From Brevibacillus choshinensis (GTDB taxonomy: Bacteria > Bacillota > Bacilli > Brevibacillales > Brevibacillaceae), in the NCBI RefSeq assembly GCF_001420695.1, contig NZ_LJJB01000010.1:536140-600139 (forward strand): a DNA stretch of 64,000 bases, read 5' to 3'. The number at the start of each line of letters is the position of its first letter. The stretch's first letter is position 1. The notes beneath the pieces were generated by a model that saw nothing but the letters and a program-made list of their open reading frames with translations, was not told where the DNA came from and did no database searches. A program made the translations under genes and the position numbers. Below are positions 33,347 to 41,693 of the stretch, piece by piece.

Positions 33347-33991
33347 TCATGGACAGCCATGTTGCTTGTACAACCCGAATCGAATCAAATCGCAATATCT
33401 TGTGATGTCTTCGTGAAATAAAGTCAATTGCTCCAATCCTTTATCCTGGGCTTGATAATTGTCCCGTACGTGTTTTTGAGTCACGGCCTCAATGGCAGCG
33501 AGTATGAAAGATAGTGATTGTTTTACGTCTACCTGCTCTCGCAGCATCGAAAGATCAATCCCATCCAAAAACAAGGAATAATAGCGCTGGTTAAAATCTT
33601 CCTCCCTCTCCTTTACTTCATCCCGACACGCGGCTGGAAAATCGATAAAGGTCGAAATCGCCATCTGATACATGTACGGTTGCTCCACAAACAAATCCAA
33701 CTTCACCCTTTGAATTTGAACAAGACGCTCCAGCAGATCTTGGGATCGCTCGCTTAGGTGGGTATCGAGGTGGGTGAAAAAGGATTCGACGCATGCGTCT
33801 ACAACAGCTAAAAACAGCGTCTTTTTCGTGGAAAAGTAGTGGAACAGCATCCCTTTGGAGACACCTGCGCTTTGGACAATTTGATTCGTAGACCCTGCTT
33901 CATATCCCTTTTCCGCAAACTCCAGGAGAGCTGCCTCCAACAGTTTTCTTTTATTCGTCTCCATCTGTTCGTCTTGCCAGATCGTTATCAT
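33347..33991 (-). CDS. TetR-family regulator
   Basis: 214 residues. The N-terminal domain has LLEAALLEFAEKGYEAGSTNQIVQSAGVSKGMLFHYFSTKKTLF, a clear TetR/AcrR helix-turn-helix; the rest is the ligand domain. The start at 33991 lies behind AGGTGAGGGA; an ATG nine codons in (33964) has no site. It is divergent from a DoxX-like membrane protein. Two matching palindromes in the gap predict control of both genes. Confidence 0.9.
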   Translation of the reverse strand: MITIWQDEQMETNKRKLLEAALLEFAEKGYEAGSTNQIVQSAGVSKGMLFHYFSTKKTLFLAVVDACVESFFTHLDTHLSERSQDLLERLVQIQRVKLDLFVEQPYMYQMAISTFIDFPAACRDEVKEREEDFNQRYYSLFLDGIDLSMLREQVDVKQSLSFILAAIEAVTQKHVRDNYQAQDKGLEQLTLFHEDITRYCDLIRFGLYKQHGCP

Positions 33992-34043
33992 TCCCTCACC
34001 TTTTTCCGAAAGCTATCTTCCTCACATTCATCTTATCGCATCT

Positions 34044-34091
34044 TGACCAGGTGGTCAAAATCCGTGTATGCTATCATTGACCACCTGGTCA
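34044..34091. promoter_or_regulatory. paired TetR operators between divergent genes
   Basis: TGACCAGGTGGTCA (34044-34057) and TGACCACCTGGTCA (34078-34091) share TGACCA-SS-TGGTCA and are 34 bp centre to centre. The first overlaps a plus-strand -35 (TTGACC, 34043-34048) that pairs with TATGCT (34067-34072) at 18-bp spacing. Confidence 0.85.
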
Positions 34092-34131
34092 GAACTGGGT
34101 GACTTGCATTTCTAAAAGGAGGAACTCGTCG

Positions 34132-34539
34132 ATGAAGACAAGGATTCCGGCATTCGCTCGCGTTTTATTGGGACTCATTTTGCTTGGTGCCGGCTTGAAC
34201 GGCTACTTGGTCATTTTGGGACGCCCGCCCTTTTTTCCCACGAGCCCTGCAGCCATGGCACTTTTGCAAGGCTATCTATTGGTACTGGTCAAGTCTACCG
34301 AAGTGATTTGTGCGCTGCTCCTCTTGACCAATCGATGGGTTCCGCTCACATTGACCATCGTCGCTCCTATCTCAGTCAACATCCTGGCTTTTCACTTGTT
34401 TGTAGACCGTGATTTGTTGCCGCTTGGCCTGCTGGTGGCGGGTCTGGTCGTCCTCCTGTTTTGGTCTTATCGCCGTTACTTTCTCGGATTACTCGCTCCT
34501 TCTGCTCCCATTTCCCCTGAAAGAAACATCGTTTCCTGA
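34132..34539 (+). CDS. DoxX-like four-helix membrane protein
   Basis: 135 residues with four hydrophobic helices and a start helix FARVLLGLILLGAGLNGYLVI typical of DoxX/DoxD-like small membrane proteins. The function of this group is not settled; links to redox or stress have been made. The start at 34132 is set by AGGAGGAACT. It is the likely target of the divergent TetR regulator. A bidirectional terminator follows. Confidence 0.75.
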   Translation: MKTRIPAFARVLLGLILLGAGLNGYLVILGRPPFFPTSPAAMALLQGYLLVLVKSTEVICALLLLTNRWVPLTLTIVAPISVNILAFHLFVDRDLLPLGLLVAGLVVLLFWSYRRYFLGLLAPSAPISPERNIVS

Positions 34540-34551
34540 CTCTTGAACAGC

Positions 34552-34590
34552 AAAAAGCTGCCGTTCCTAAAGAGAGCAGCAGCTTTTTAT
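34552..34590. terminator. bidirectional terminator between DoxX-like and IclR genes
   Basis: AAAAAGCTGC / GCAGCTTTTT, 10-bp stem with A and T runs at its two ends. Confidence 0.88.
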
Positions 34591-34611
34591 TCGGAATGGA
34601 CTTTCTTTGTC

Positions 34612-35388
34612 TTACTTGGAATAACCGGAAAGCGCATTTGCAGCTTCACGTACGGCCGGAATGATTTGTGTATCGATCGTGCTCTCGTTGATCATGCTCG
34701 TCGGCGAGGCAATATTGACTGCTGCCATAATGACTCCATCCCGGTCAAAAATAGGGAATGCCACCGAATAAATGCCGATCTCAAATTCCTCGTTGCTGAC
34801 GGCATACCCGTTGCGGCGGATCTCATTCAGCTGCGTATTCAATTCTTTTATCATGGTTTTCGTCTGCGTAGTGAACGATTGCAATTGAATCGTCTCCAGC
34901 ATCGCCGCACGCTTTTCCTCCGACAAAAACGCTAAAAGCACTTTTCCCATCGATGTGGCGTGAGCTGGCAGCCGCGAACCGATCATGACATTGAGCGTGG
35001 AAAAACTGGTAGAGGTAGCCGCACGTGCAATATAGACGACTTCGGTTCCATCCAAAATCCCGATATGTGCGGAAGCCCCTGTCTGATCCCGCAATTTCTC
35101 CAGGTACGGTCGTGCCAATTCCGGAAGATGCATGGTGTTCAAGAAAGCAAAACCCAACTCCATGACCTTGGGTGTCAGCTGATAGCGCTTGGTCGTCTCA
35201 TCCTGAAAGAGGTAGCCCATATGCTGAAGGGTATAGAGAAATCTGAATGGAACGGTTCGGCTTACCCCCATTTTAGCGGCGATTTCTGCCAAACTCAGCG
35301 TGGAATGAGAAGCGTCGAACATTTTTAAAATTTCCAATCCCCTGATTAGGGAATTAGACAGATACCGATCTTTCTCCGTTTTCGGCAT
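34612..35388 (-). CDS. IclR-family regulator 1
   Basis: 258 residues. N-terminal winged helix-turn-helix (LSLAEIAAKMGVSRTVPFRFLYTLQHMGYL) and C-terminal IclR effector domain (GASAHIGILDGTEVVYIARA, GSRLPAHATSMGKVLLAF, GYAVSNEEFEIGIYSVAFPI). It regulates catabolic genes and senses an aromatic or keto-acid ligand in this family. It lies 106 bp after the aspartate dehydrogenase-like gene and has its own promoter (35442-35470). It is closely similar to IclR 2 at 43033-43830. Confidence 0.93.
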   Translation of the reverse strand: MPKTEKDRYLSNSLIRGLEILKMFDASHSTLSLAEIAAKMGVSRTVPFRFLYTLQHMGYLFQDETTKRYQLTPKVMELGFAFLNTMHLPELARPYLEKLRDQTGASAHIGILDGTEVVYIARAATSTSFSTLNVMIGSRLPAHATSMGKVLLAFLSEEKRAAMLETIQLQSFTTQTKTMIKELNTQLNEIRRNGYAVSNEEFEIGIYSVAFPIFDRDGVIMAAVNIASPTSMINESTIDTQIIPAVREAANALSGYSK

Positions 35389-35441
35389 GAGCGCTTGTTA
35401 CTCCTTTCACTAAGGGACATGCAATTGGTACCTTTTCACCT

Positions 35442-35470
35442 ATTGTAGTCGTCACACGTCAACGTAACAA
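35442..35470 (-). promoter_or_regulatory. promoter of IclR 1
   Basis: Minus strand TTGTTA (35470-35465), 17-bp spacer, TACAAT (35447-35442). No AAAC-N3-GTTT site was seen here. Confidence 0.55.
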
Positions 35471-35494
35471 GTGCGAACCGTGGAATTCCTCTGG

Positions 35495-36277
35495 TTACCC
35501 GATAGAAATGCGCTCAGTCTGCTTTTTCAATGTAGAAAGTACGCTCAAAGCCGCCAAGTAGCTTGTCTTCGGATTGTCCGGCATCGGGTCATTCTCCAGC
35601 TGGATGTTCATTTTGCCAAATGAACCTACCGCCTCGATCGTATGGATGTTTTTCGTCGCTTCCGGATCAGCTACGATCTTCACCCGCGTGTTGTCACAGC
35701 CCAGACCCGCCAAAGACAGCACGATGGCAACATTGATATTTTTCGGGAAGCGACTGATGGCCTCTGTAGCTGTTCCATCAAATACAACTTCCTTCGCATC
35801 CAACTGACGCCCCAACAAGGATGCTGGTGGCTTACGCGTGGTCAGGGAGACCTCGTCCAACTGCCCCAATGCCATTGCCGAATGAATCACATCCAAGCCA
35901 CCGATTGCTCCGGACGGCAAATGAATGTGCGTGCCCAACTGGCGACAGATTTCGTTCAGGCGATCGTACAGTTCTTGATCCACCAGCGCACCTACGCTGA
36001 TAATCACCAGATCTTTACGCTTGGAAATGACGAGCTCAGCATAGTCACGGACGGCTTCCACTGTCGCCGCTTCTACGACGATATCAATTCCAGAGGACAG
36101 AAACGCTTCCATTTCCGTAAACGCACGTGTCCCATAATCGCGTTCCCACGCTTCTGCGACATCTGCACTTCTCAGAAAAACGGAGTCCACCGTGCAGCCT
36201 GGCAGCCGCTGATCCACATTGATGCTTTTGATTAAAAAAGTCGCTACCGTTCCCCCACCGATGATTCCGATCTTCAT
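35495..36277 (-). CDS. L-aspartate dehydrogenase-like oxidoreductase (NadX type)
   Basis: 260 residues. A Rossmann start MKIGIIGGGTVATFLIKSI, then the middle VVEAATVEAVRDYAELVISK and the family signature HLPSGAIGGLDVI ... VSLTTRKPPASL, and a C-terminal AVGSFGKMNIQLENDPMPDNPKTS. This is the aspartate dehydrogenase/NadX fold. An NAD+ supply role seems unlikely inside an aromatic degradation unit; it may act on a different amino acid or imine formed in the pathway. Its ATG overlaps the alpha/beta hydrolase stop by 4 bp. Confidence 0.85.
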   Translation of the reverse strand: MKIGIIGGGTVATFLIKSINVDQRLPGCTVDSVFLRSADVAEAWERDYGTRAFTEMEAFLSSGIDIVVEAATVEAVRDYAELVISKRKDLVIISVGALVDQELYDRLNEICRQLGTHIHLPSGAIGGLDVIHSAMALGQLDEVSLTTRKPPASLLGRQLDAKEVVFDGTATEAISRFPKNINVAIVLSLAGLGCDNTRVKIVADPEATKNIHTIEAVGSFGKMNIQLENDPMPDNPKTSYLAALSVLSTLKKQTERISIG

Positions 36278-37080
36278 GACGCTTCCCCCTCGTTGTATGT
36301 CTGCAGGAAAGTAAGCACGAGGCGGTTAAACTCCTCCGGTTGTTCGATATAGCACAAATGTCCTGCACGTGCGATGAGCTCTAAAGAAGAACCCGCAATT
36401 CCCTGTTCGACGATGCGTGATTCTGCTACTGGAGTGACTTTGTCGTCTTCTCCACAGATAAGCATGGTCGGCATTGTAATAGAAGATAGCTTTTCCGTCT
36501 GATCAGCATGATAGAGCGAATAAGCTACAGAACGATAGCCTGGAGGTCTGACCATCGACATGATGCGCTTCGCCTCTGCAATTGCTTCTGGCGGTGCATA
36601 CGGAGAGAACATATCCGGTGTGCGCAGCTCAGCCAGCTCTTGCGGCGGCAAGTTCTCCACATTATGCAGTCGGTTCTTCAGCTTGCGTTCATTTGTTTCC
36701 GGGTTCGTCCGCCCACCGCGGGTGCTCGCTGCCAAAATCAGAGCTTCCACGTATTCCGGATACTTCGAACAGAAGTCCATCGCGAGGGTGCTACCCATCG
36801 AGTGACCCAGCAAGAAGACTTTCTTGAAGCCCAAGGAATCAATAAAGCCTTTGAGTATATCAGCCAGCTCGCCAAACGTGCGGAACTCCGGATCGGGATC
36901 GGAGCTGTCACCGTAGCCAGGAGTATCCCAGGCGATGACCTGAAAGTGGTCTTGCAAGCCTGCCAGCTGGCGGGACCATGATTGCGAATTATTGCCTAAG
37001 CCATGCAACAAAATGAGCGGAGCTCCCTCTCCTGCGGTCCGGTAATGAATGGAGAGAGATCCAACTTGCGTGTACGGCAT
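36274..37080 (-). CDS. alpha/beta hydrolase, possible meta-cleavage-product hydrolase
   Basis: 268 residues. The oxyanion loop ILLHGLGNNSQSW, the nucleophile elbow LLGHSMGSTLAM (Ser near 96), ICGEDDKVTP with the acid, and RAGHLCYIEQPEEFN with the His complete the triad. It looks like BphD/MhpC-type C-C hydrolases that act after extradiol ring cleavage, though esterase is also possible. The start at 37080 has GAGGTGATAGC upstream; earlier in-frame codons lie within the leader. Placed between the cupin and aspartate dehydrogenase-like genes. Confidence 0.82.
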   Translation of the reverse strand: MPYTQVGSLSIHYRTAGEGAPLILLHGLGNNSQSWSRQLAGLQDHFQVIAWDTPGYGDSSDPDPEFRTFGELADILKGFIDSLGFKKVFLLGHSMGSTLAMDFCSKYPEYVEALILAASTRGGRTNPETNERKLKNRLHNVENLPPQELAELRTPDMFSPYAPPEAIAEAKRIMSMVRPPGYRSVAYSLYHADQTEKLSSITMPTMLICGEDDKVTPVAESRIVEQGIAGSSLELIARAGHLCYIEQPEEFNRLVLTFLQTYNEGEAS

Positions 37081-37167
37081 TGCTATCACCTCGAACATAT
37101 CGTTTTGTGCCAATAAATGAAAAGACCCGGCTGCGATTTTAAGTGCCGGTCCTTTCGCTGTATAAGA

Positions 37168-37191
37168 GGGAGCCTGTGGTGGCAGGCTCCC
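37168..37191 (-). other. hairpin between cupin and hydrolase genes
   Basis: GGGAGCCTG / CAGGCTCCC, 9-bp stem 13 bp after the cupin stop, no T-tract. Probably an mRNA-stabilising or processing hairpin. A weaker imperfect GACCGGC / GCCGGGTC stem with TTTTC follows at about 37124-37153, a possible partial terminator. Confidence 0.55.
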
Positions 37192-37204
37192 AGACAGTCC
37201 CATT

Positions 37205-37744
37205 TTATTTTTGTTGTTCTGCTGCTGCCGCTGCTGCTTTTGCTTTCGCGCGCTCTACGCGAATCGCTTCCAGCTCGCTGCCTTCTGGGTATGTTGGGAT
37301 TTGTGGTTTTGGTGCGCCCAGCATAACAGCCATGATTGCTTCTTCGTCACCGTCGTTGCGAACACCACGGTAGTAGCCTGGAGGTGACCAGATGCAATCG
37401 CGCTCACCGAGTTTGATTTCATGCACAGTTTCGCCGATTTGTACCAGAGCCGTGATGTTACCTTTGATCACGAAGAACACTTCTTCTACGTCGCTGTGCA
37501 GGTGCAGAGGGCCTTCAGCGCCAGCTGGCAGGTACATGTTGCTCAATGTGAAGTTGCCTGCTTGGATTACGTTGCTGTCAGTTGTAGCTACGCCGCCAGT
37601 ACCTACATAACGGCATTGCGCACGACGATATGCTGGGTTTACTTGCTCTTGGAAAGAGAGTGCATTGTAGTCAAGCTTTCTCGTTTCCAGACGGGCTACA
37701 AACTTTTGCTCAAATTCTTCAATAGAGATGTTTTGTTCACTCAT
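37205..37744 (-). CDS. cupin-domain protein
   Basis: 179 residues. Cupin motif 1 reads PLHLHSDVEEVFFVIKG (HxH and Glu metal ligands near 90) and motif 2 falls around WSPPGYYRGVRNDGDEEA, which lacks a clear metal-binding His. The C-terminus is Ala/Lys rich. It may be a dioxygenase, an isomerase or a sensor of the aromatic pathway; sequence does not decide. The start at 37744 follows GGGAGGC. It has its own promoter and operator at 37771-37828, although it also follows the ABC permeases by 114 bp. Confidence 0.82.
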   Translation of the reverse strand: MSEQNISIEEFEQKFVARLETRKLDYNALSFQEQVNPAYRRAQCRYVGTGGVATTDSNVIQAGNFTLSNMYLPAGAEGPLHLHSDVEEVFFVIKGNITALVQIGETVHEIKLGERDCIWSPPGYYRGVRNDGDEEAIMAVMLGAPKPQIPTYPEGSELEAIRVERAKAKAAAAAAEQQK

Positions 37745-37770
37745 GGGTAATGCCTCCCTGTTTGTTTTAT

Positions 37771-37828
37771 ATAAAAAACATCGTTTTGTATTTAAAATGA
37801 TTATACGATCGTTCTCGGCAAAAGTCAA
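37771..37828 (-). promoter_or_regulatory. cupin promoter with IclR-type operator (site A)
   Basis: Minus strand TTGACT (37828-37823), 17-bp spacer, TATAAT (37805-37800). A palindrome ATACAAAAC-GAT-GTTTTTTAT (37791-37771) sits at the predicted transcription start, so a repressor bound here would block initiation. Confidence 0.75.
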
Positions 37829-37858
37829 TATTCGAAAGTGTGAGATAATTGATTGAAA

Positions 37859-38608
37859 CTACTGCCAAAATACATACTTTCGCTGAATGACTTGCAGCAG
37901 GAGATTGAGCAAATATCCGACCAGTGTAATCAGGAGGACACCTGCCAATACTTTTTCCTGCATCAACGAGGCTGACATGTAACTGAGCAGATAGCCCATA
38001 CCGACCGTCGAACCGATCATTTCCGTCAACACAGCGATGATAAACGCCAGCGGGAGCGCGATTTTCAGACCAGTAAAGATGGAAGGCATCGTCGCCGGCA
38101 AGAGGATGCGCCAGAAAATCTGATTGTTACTCGCTCCCATGTTTTGTCCTGCCCACAGATAGAGCTTGCCGACGCGGGTCGCACCATAGTAGGTGTTGAG
38201 CACAATCGGAAACAGGCACTCGATGAAAATCAGAGTCACTTTTGACGCGGAGCCCAGGCCCAATATGAACACGAGAATCGGGTAGAGCGCCACGCGCGGT
38301 ATCGGATAGCCGAGGGAAAACATCGGCTGCATCACATCATTGAGCAAAGCAGAGCGACTCATCAAAAGACCGAGTGGCACTCCGATCAATATCGCCAGAC
38401 CAAATCCAGCAAAGACCCGGAACAGTGTCGTTGGCAGATTTTCCATAAGCATGCCGGACGAGATCAGATCGAAAGCGACCACCACTACCTTGGCGAGCGA
38501 CGGGAAAAGACGCTCTGGCATGATTTGCATAAAAGCAATCACTTCCCATGCCACGACGATCCAAATGAGCGATTGGTATTGAATGAGGACATTCCATCCT
38601 TTTTTCAT
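37859..38608 (-). CDS. ABC importer permease B (SsuC/TauC type)
   Basis: 249 residues with six hydrophobic helices and the BPD loop GASNNQIFWRILLPATMPSIFTG near residue 155. Family of permeases for sulfonates, taurine, nitrate, pyrimidines and aromatic acids. It lies 6 bp after permease A. The two differ in sequence but share length and loop position, so they form a heterodimer. Confidence 0.88.
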   Translation of the reverse strand: MKKGWNVLIQYQSLIWIVVAWEVIAFMQIMPERLFPSLAKVVVVAFDLISSGMLMENLPTTLFRVFAGFGLAILIGVPLGLLMSRSALLNDVMQPMFSLGYPIPRVALYPILVFILGLGSASKVTLIFIECLFPIVLNTYYGATRVGKLYLWAGQNMGASNNQIFWRILLPATMPSIFTGLKIALPLAFIIAVLTEMIGSTVGMGYLLSYMSASLMQEKVLAGVLLITLVGYLLNLLLQVIQRKYVFWQ

Positions 38609-38614
38609 GTATGT

Positions 38615-39376
38615 CTACCCCCTGTTCTCCGACCACCAGAGCAAGCGAGCGCGGACAGCCAGTAAAATTCGATCAAACAAAAAGCCGAGCAAAGCAATGA
38701 CAAAAATGGAGACGAACATCAGGTCCGTACGTCCTGCCATGTCCGCGGTCAAAATCATGAAGCCAAGCCCTAGACCATTGGAGGAACCGATCATTTCCGA
38801 GGAAAACATCATGACGAACGTCAATCCGAGCGAAACGCGCAAACCGTCAAAAATTTTCGGTAAGGAAGCTGGAAGAATGATCTTCCACAAGATTTGTATG
38901 CGACTTGCTCCCATATTTTGCGCAGCCCAGACGTAAACTTGTTTCACCCCGTGCACACCGTCCTGAGTCGCGATAAAACAAGGGAAAAATGCGGTCAAAA
39001 AGATGAGCAACACACGTGTCGTATCCGAAATGCCAAACCAGACCATCAAGATCGGCAGCAAGGCAATTTTCGGTACAGGGTTGAGTACATCCACGATCGG
39101 GGTAAAAAAGGTGCCGATGGGCTTGAAGTACCCTGCAGCTATACCCAGTACGATCCCGACGACGGCTACCAGCAAAAATCCGATGATCGAACGATACAAG
39201 CTGGCGGCCGCATTGCTAAACAAGTCTCCGCTCATAATCATGGCGAACAGTTCTTTGCCGACGACCATCGGGCTGGACAAGTACTCGGGAATCCACTGTA
39301 GCGTAGCAAGAATCTGCCAGACGACTAGCAGTACGACGACTTCGATTAACGCGATTTTGTGCAGGCGTTTATCCAT
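38615..39376 (-). CDS. ABC importer permease A (SsuC/TauC type)
   Basis: 253 residues, six helices, with the loop GASRIQILWKIILPASLPKIFDG. It starts within the stop of the ATPase gene (TGATG, 1-bp overlap), a sign of coupled translation. It pairs with permease B. Confidence 0.88.
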   Translation of the reverse strand: MDKRLHKIALIEVVVLLVVWQILATLQWIPEYLSSPMVVGKELFAMIMSGDLFSNAAASLYRSIIGFLLVAVVGIVLGIAAGYFKPIGTFFTPIVDVLNPVPKIALLPILMVWFGISDTTRVLLIFLTAFFPCFIATQDGVHGVKQVYVWAAQNMGASRIQILWKIILPASLPKIFDGLRVSLGLTFVMMFSSEMIGSSNGLGLGFMILTADMAGRTDLMFVSIFVIALLGFLFDRILLAVRARLLWWSENRG

Positions 39377-40170
39377 CAGAAATCATCCTCTCCATTCTTG
39401 CTGTGTTCTTGATGGAGCAAATCCCAGATATGATTGCGAATATCCATAAATTCCTGTGTCTTGTGCACGTCTAGCTGACGAGGGCGCGCAAAGTCAATCT
39501 CGATGATTTCCTTGATGACAGCAGGACGACCGCTAAATACAACCACGACATCACTCAAGAAAACCGCTTCGTCGATATCATGTGTGACGAACATCACGCT
39601 CTTGTTTGACTCCTGCCAAATGCGTTGCAATTCTACCTGCATCTTCTCTCGCGTCTGCGCATCGAGCGCACCAAACGGCTCATCCATCAAAAGGACGTCC
39701 GGATTGAAAGCGAGCACACGTGCGAGGGAAATGCGCTGCTTCATCCCGCCAGACAGCTCCGATGGGAGATTGTTGCGGAAATCCCACAGGTGTACCAGCT
39801 TGAGGTAGTGCTCCACGATCTCGTCACGCTTTGCCTTTTCCACGCCTTGAACCTCGAGTCCCCATGCCACATTGTCGTAGACGTTTTTCCAAGGAAACAG
39901 GGCTGACTCCTGAAACATCATGCCCCGATCCGGACCTGGCTTGTCGACTTCCTTGCCGCGAATGCGCACTGTCCCCGTAGATTTAGGAATGAAGCCACCA
40001 ACAATATGCAAAAAGGTACTTTTTCCGCATCCGCTAGGACCGACAATGCTGACAAATTTGCCTTCGGGAATCTGCAGGCTGATTTCTTGAATGGCCGTGA
40101 CCTCTTCTTTCCCTCGCGTATAGACTTTGCGCAGCTTTTCGATTTCAATAGCGGGTGTCTTAGTTTGCAT
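39376..40170 (-). CDS. ABC importer ATPase (SsuB/TauB type)
   Basis: 264 residues: Walker A GPSGCGKST (about 40), Q-loop MMFQESALFPWKNV, signature LSGGMKQRISLARVL, Walker B VLLMDEPFGALDAQT, and H-loop FVTHDIDEAV. Typical of NitT/TauT importers. It lies 277 bp after the binding protein gene; that gap holds two hairpins (40216-40247 and the repeat at 40301-40379), which may reduce transporter mRNA relative to binding-protein mRNA. Confidence 0.9.
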   Translation of the reverse strand: MQTKTPAIEIEKLRKVYTRGKEEVTAIQEISLQIPEGKFVSIVGPSGCGKSTFLHIVGGFIPKSTGTVRIRGKEVDKPGPDRGMMFQESALFPWKNVYDNVAWGLEVQGVEKAKRDEIVEHYLKLVHLWDFRNNLPSELSGGMKQRISLARVLAFNPDVLLMDEPFGALDAQTREKMQVELQRIWQESNKSVMFVTHDIDEAVFLSDVVVVFSGRPAVIKEIIEIDFARPRQLDVHKTQEFMDIRNHIWDLLHQEHSKNGEDDF

Positions 40171-40215
40171 GACAATCTTCTCCTTCGCTGGTTTTTATGG
40201 AAGTTACATAACATT

Positions 40216-40247
40216 GGCGGCCCCTATGTTGGGAAATAGGGACCGCC
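40216..40247 (-). other. hairpin before the ATPase gene
   Basis: Minus strand GGCGG-T-CCCTAT ... ATAGGG-G-CCGCC, 11 pairs around one mismatch, no T-tract. Likely an mRNA-stability or attenuating element between binding protein and ATPase. Confidence 0.55.
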
Positions 40248-40300
40248 ATTCATAGAGCGTGTTTGAAACCTCGGTATAGGTTGTTAAGTTTATTAGCTGA

Positions 40301-40379
40301 GGAGGGAGAAGCAGGCTTCCGATCTCCTCTCCGCCTGGAAACCTGCTTCTCCTGCGAGCTTCTTTGGTTTCGAGCAACC
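40301..40379 (-). repeat. palindromic hairpin repeat, copy 2
   Basis: Stem GGAGAAGCAGG (40305-40315) / CCTGCTTCTCC (40342-40352), loop and flank matching the repeat at 10117-10194 in reverse orientation (minus strand GGTTGCT..CTCGCAGGAGAAGCAGG and TTTCCAGGCGGA). A REP-like element. Confidence 0.75.
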
Positions 40380-40447
40380 TTTTTTAACGGGTATTAAAAG
40401 GGGATAAAAAGAGACGATCCAACAAAGTCTTGGCCAGCTAGGTGTCC

Positions 40448-41485
40448 TTATTTTGGCAAATAGGACATATCGATAATCGCGTTCAGATCGACTGGCTTGT
40501 CTATCCATTTCTCTTGCAGCAGAATGTCTTGTACTGCTTTCCAGCCCTCTGGATCCACTTTTCCGTCTGTAGAGCGGTTGTTGTCGGTCAAGTTGATGTA
40601 GACATCTGGCTCAGCTTTTACTTTTTGTTTTTCGATCAACAATTTACGAGCTTCTGTTCCATTTTCGTTGTAGTACTTCAGGGCAGCTACGTAATCGCTC
40701 AAGAAGTCTTTGACTGCTTGTTCGTTGTTTTTCAGGAACTCAGGGTTCACCATCATGGACAAGAAATCTTCATCTGCTTGTACACCTGTCTTCGCATTGA
40801 ACACTTCTTTAAATTCTCCGGCCTTTAGAGCTGTAGCCCCAAATGGCTGCGGGAACATCCCGATGTCGATCTTCTTCGACTTCACCGCTTCCGTCATCGA
40901 AGGAATCGGAATAATCGCATATTTCACGTCCTTATCAGGGTCCATTCCTGCGGAGCGAATCGCAGCCCGTGCCCACATGTCTGTCGGAGACTTGAAGTCA
41001 GGAATACCGATTACTTTGCCTTTCACATCTGCCATGCTATTAATCCCGGAATCTTTTAGCGCCATGAACATCGTGTTGAAGCCTTTTCCTGGTGTTTCTT
41101 TAATAACAGAGGCAATCACTTTGAGCGGTATGCCTTGGGAAGCCGCGACCAAGGTAGCACCTTGACCGATGGAAGCAACGTCGATCTGGTTCGCCTGGTA
41201 GGCATTCAGACGGTCAGCATTTGCGCGGAACTGAGTAATGTTGAGTGTGTAGCTCTTTCCTTGGTTGGGCGTCAAGGAAGGATTTACCTGCATCAGCCAC
41301 AGCGGCTCTTCGGATGAAAAACCACCGCCTAATCTAATCTCTACCGGTTGGCTTCCTCCGCCCGCTGCTGGTTGGCCACCAGATGCTGATCCTGAAGAAG
41401 GCTGGGCAGATTGCCCCGATCCACAGGCTGTCAACCCGACTGCCAGACCCAAAATCATTGCGATTTTTCCCATGCTTTTTCTCAT
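40448..41485 (-). CDS. substrate-binding lipoprotein (NMT1/SsuA/TauA type)
   Basis: 345 residues. The lipoprotein signal ends at AVGLTAC, followed by a Gly/Ser/Gln linker. The body is NMT1/SsuA-like: NADRLNAYQANQIDVASIGQG, VKGKVIGIPDFKSPTDMWAR, AVKSKKIDIGMFPQPFGA. It catches an organic anion for the ATPase/permease genes that follow. Its location in the aromatic regulon and the shared operator suggest an aromatic or sulfonated aromatic solute; that is inference. AGGGGGTC precedes the ATG. Confidence 0.88.
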   Translation of the reverse strand: MRKSMGKIAMILGLAVGLTACGSGQSAQPSSGSASGGQPAAGGGSQPVEIRLGGGFSSEEPLWLMQVNPSLTPNQGKSYTLNITQFRANADRLNAYQANQIDVASIGQGATLVAASQGIPLKVIASVIKETPGKGFNTMFMALKDSGINSMADVKGKVIGIPDFKSPTDMWARAAIRSAGMDPDKDVKYAIIPIPSMTEAVKSKKIDIGMFPQPFGATALKAGEFKEVFNAKTGVQADEDFLSMMVNPEFLKNNEQAVKDFLSDYVAALKYYNENGTEARKLLIEKQKVKAEPDVYINLTDNNRSTDGKVDPEGWKAVQDILLQEKWIDKPVDLNAIIDMSYLPK

Positions 41486-41524
41486 AAGTGACCCCCTGGA
41501 AATAATCTTGAGTGTTTTGTATGA

Positions 41525-41575
41525 AAAACGTAGTTTTGCTATATAAATATTATGTCAGGGTTATATAGTTGTCAA
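41525..41575 (-). promoter_or_regulatory. importer promoter with IclR-type operator (site B)
   Basis: Minus strand TTGACA (41575-41570), 17-bp spacer, TAATAT (41552-41547), then TAGCAAAAC-TAC-GTTTTTCAT (core 41537-41525) at the predicted start of transcription. Same design as site A. Confidence 0.78.
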
Positions 41576-41637
41576 TATTGAAAACTTTAAAATAAGTCAA
41601 AAAATTATTTACTTATAAACAATAAGCTATTGGAGTA

Positions 41638-41663
41638 AGAAAAACGCGGATATGATGCCCGCG
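41638..41663 (-). terminator. extra minus-strand terminator upstream of the importer promoter
   Basis: CGCGG / CCGCG stem followed by TTTTTC on the minus strand. It lies between the structured repeat copy 2 and the importer promoter. It may end read-through from the long operon or a transcript of the repeat itself. Confidence 0.6.
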
Positions 41664-41693
41664 TCCTTTGGTTTGGTGGTAAATCGAACGGTG

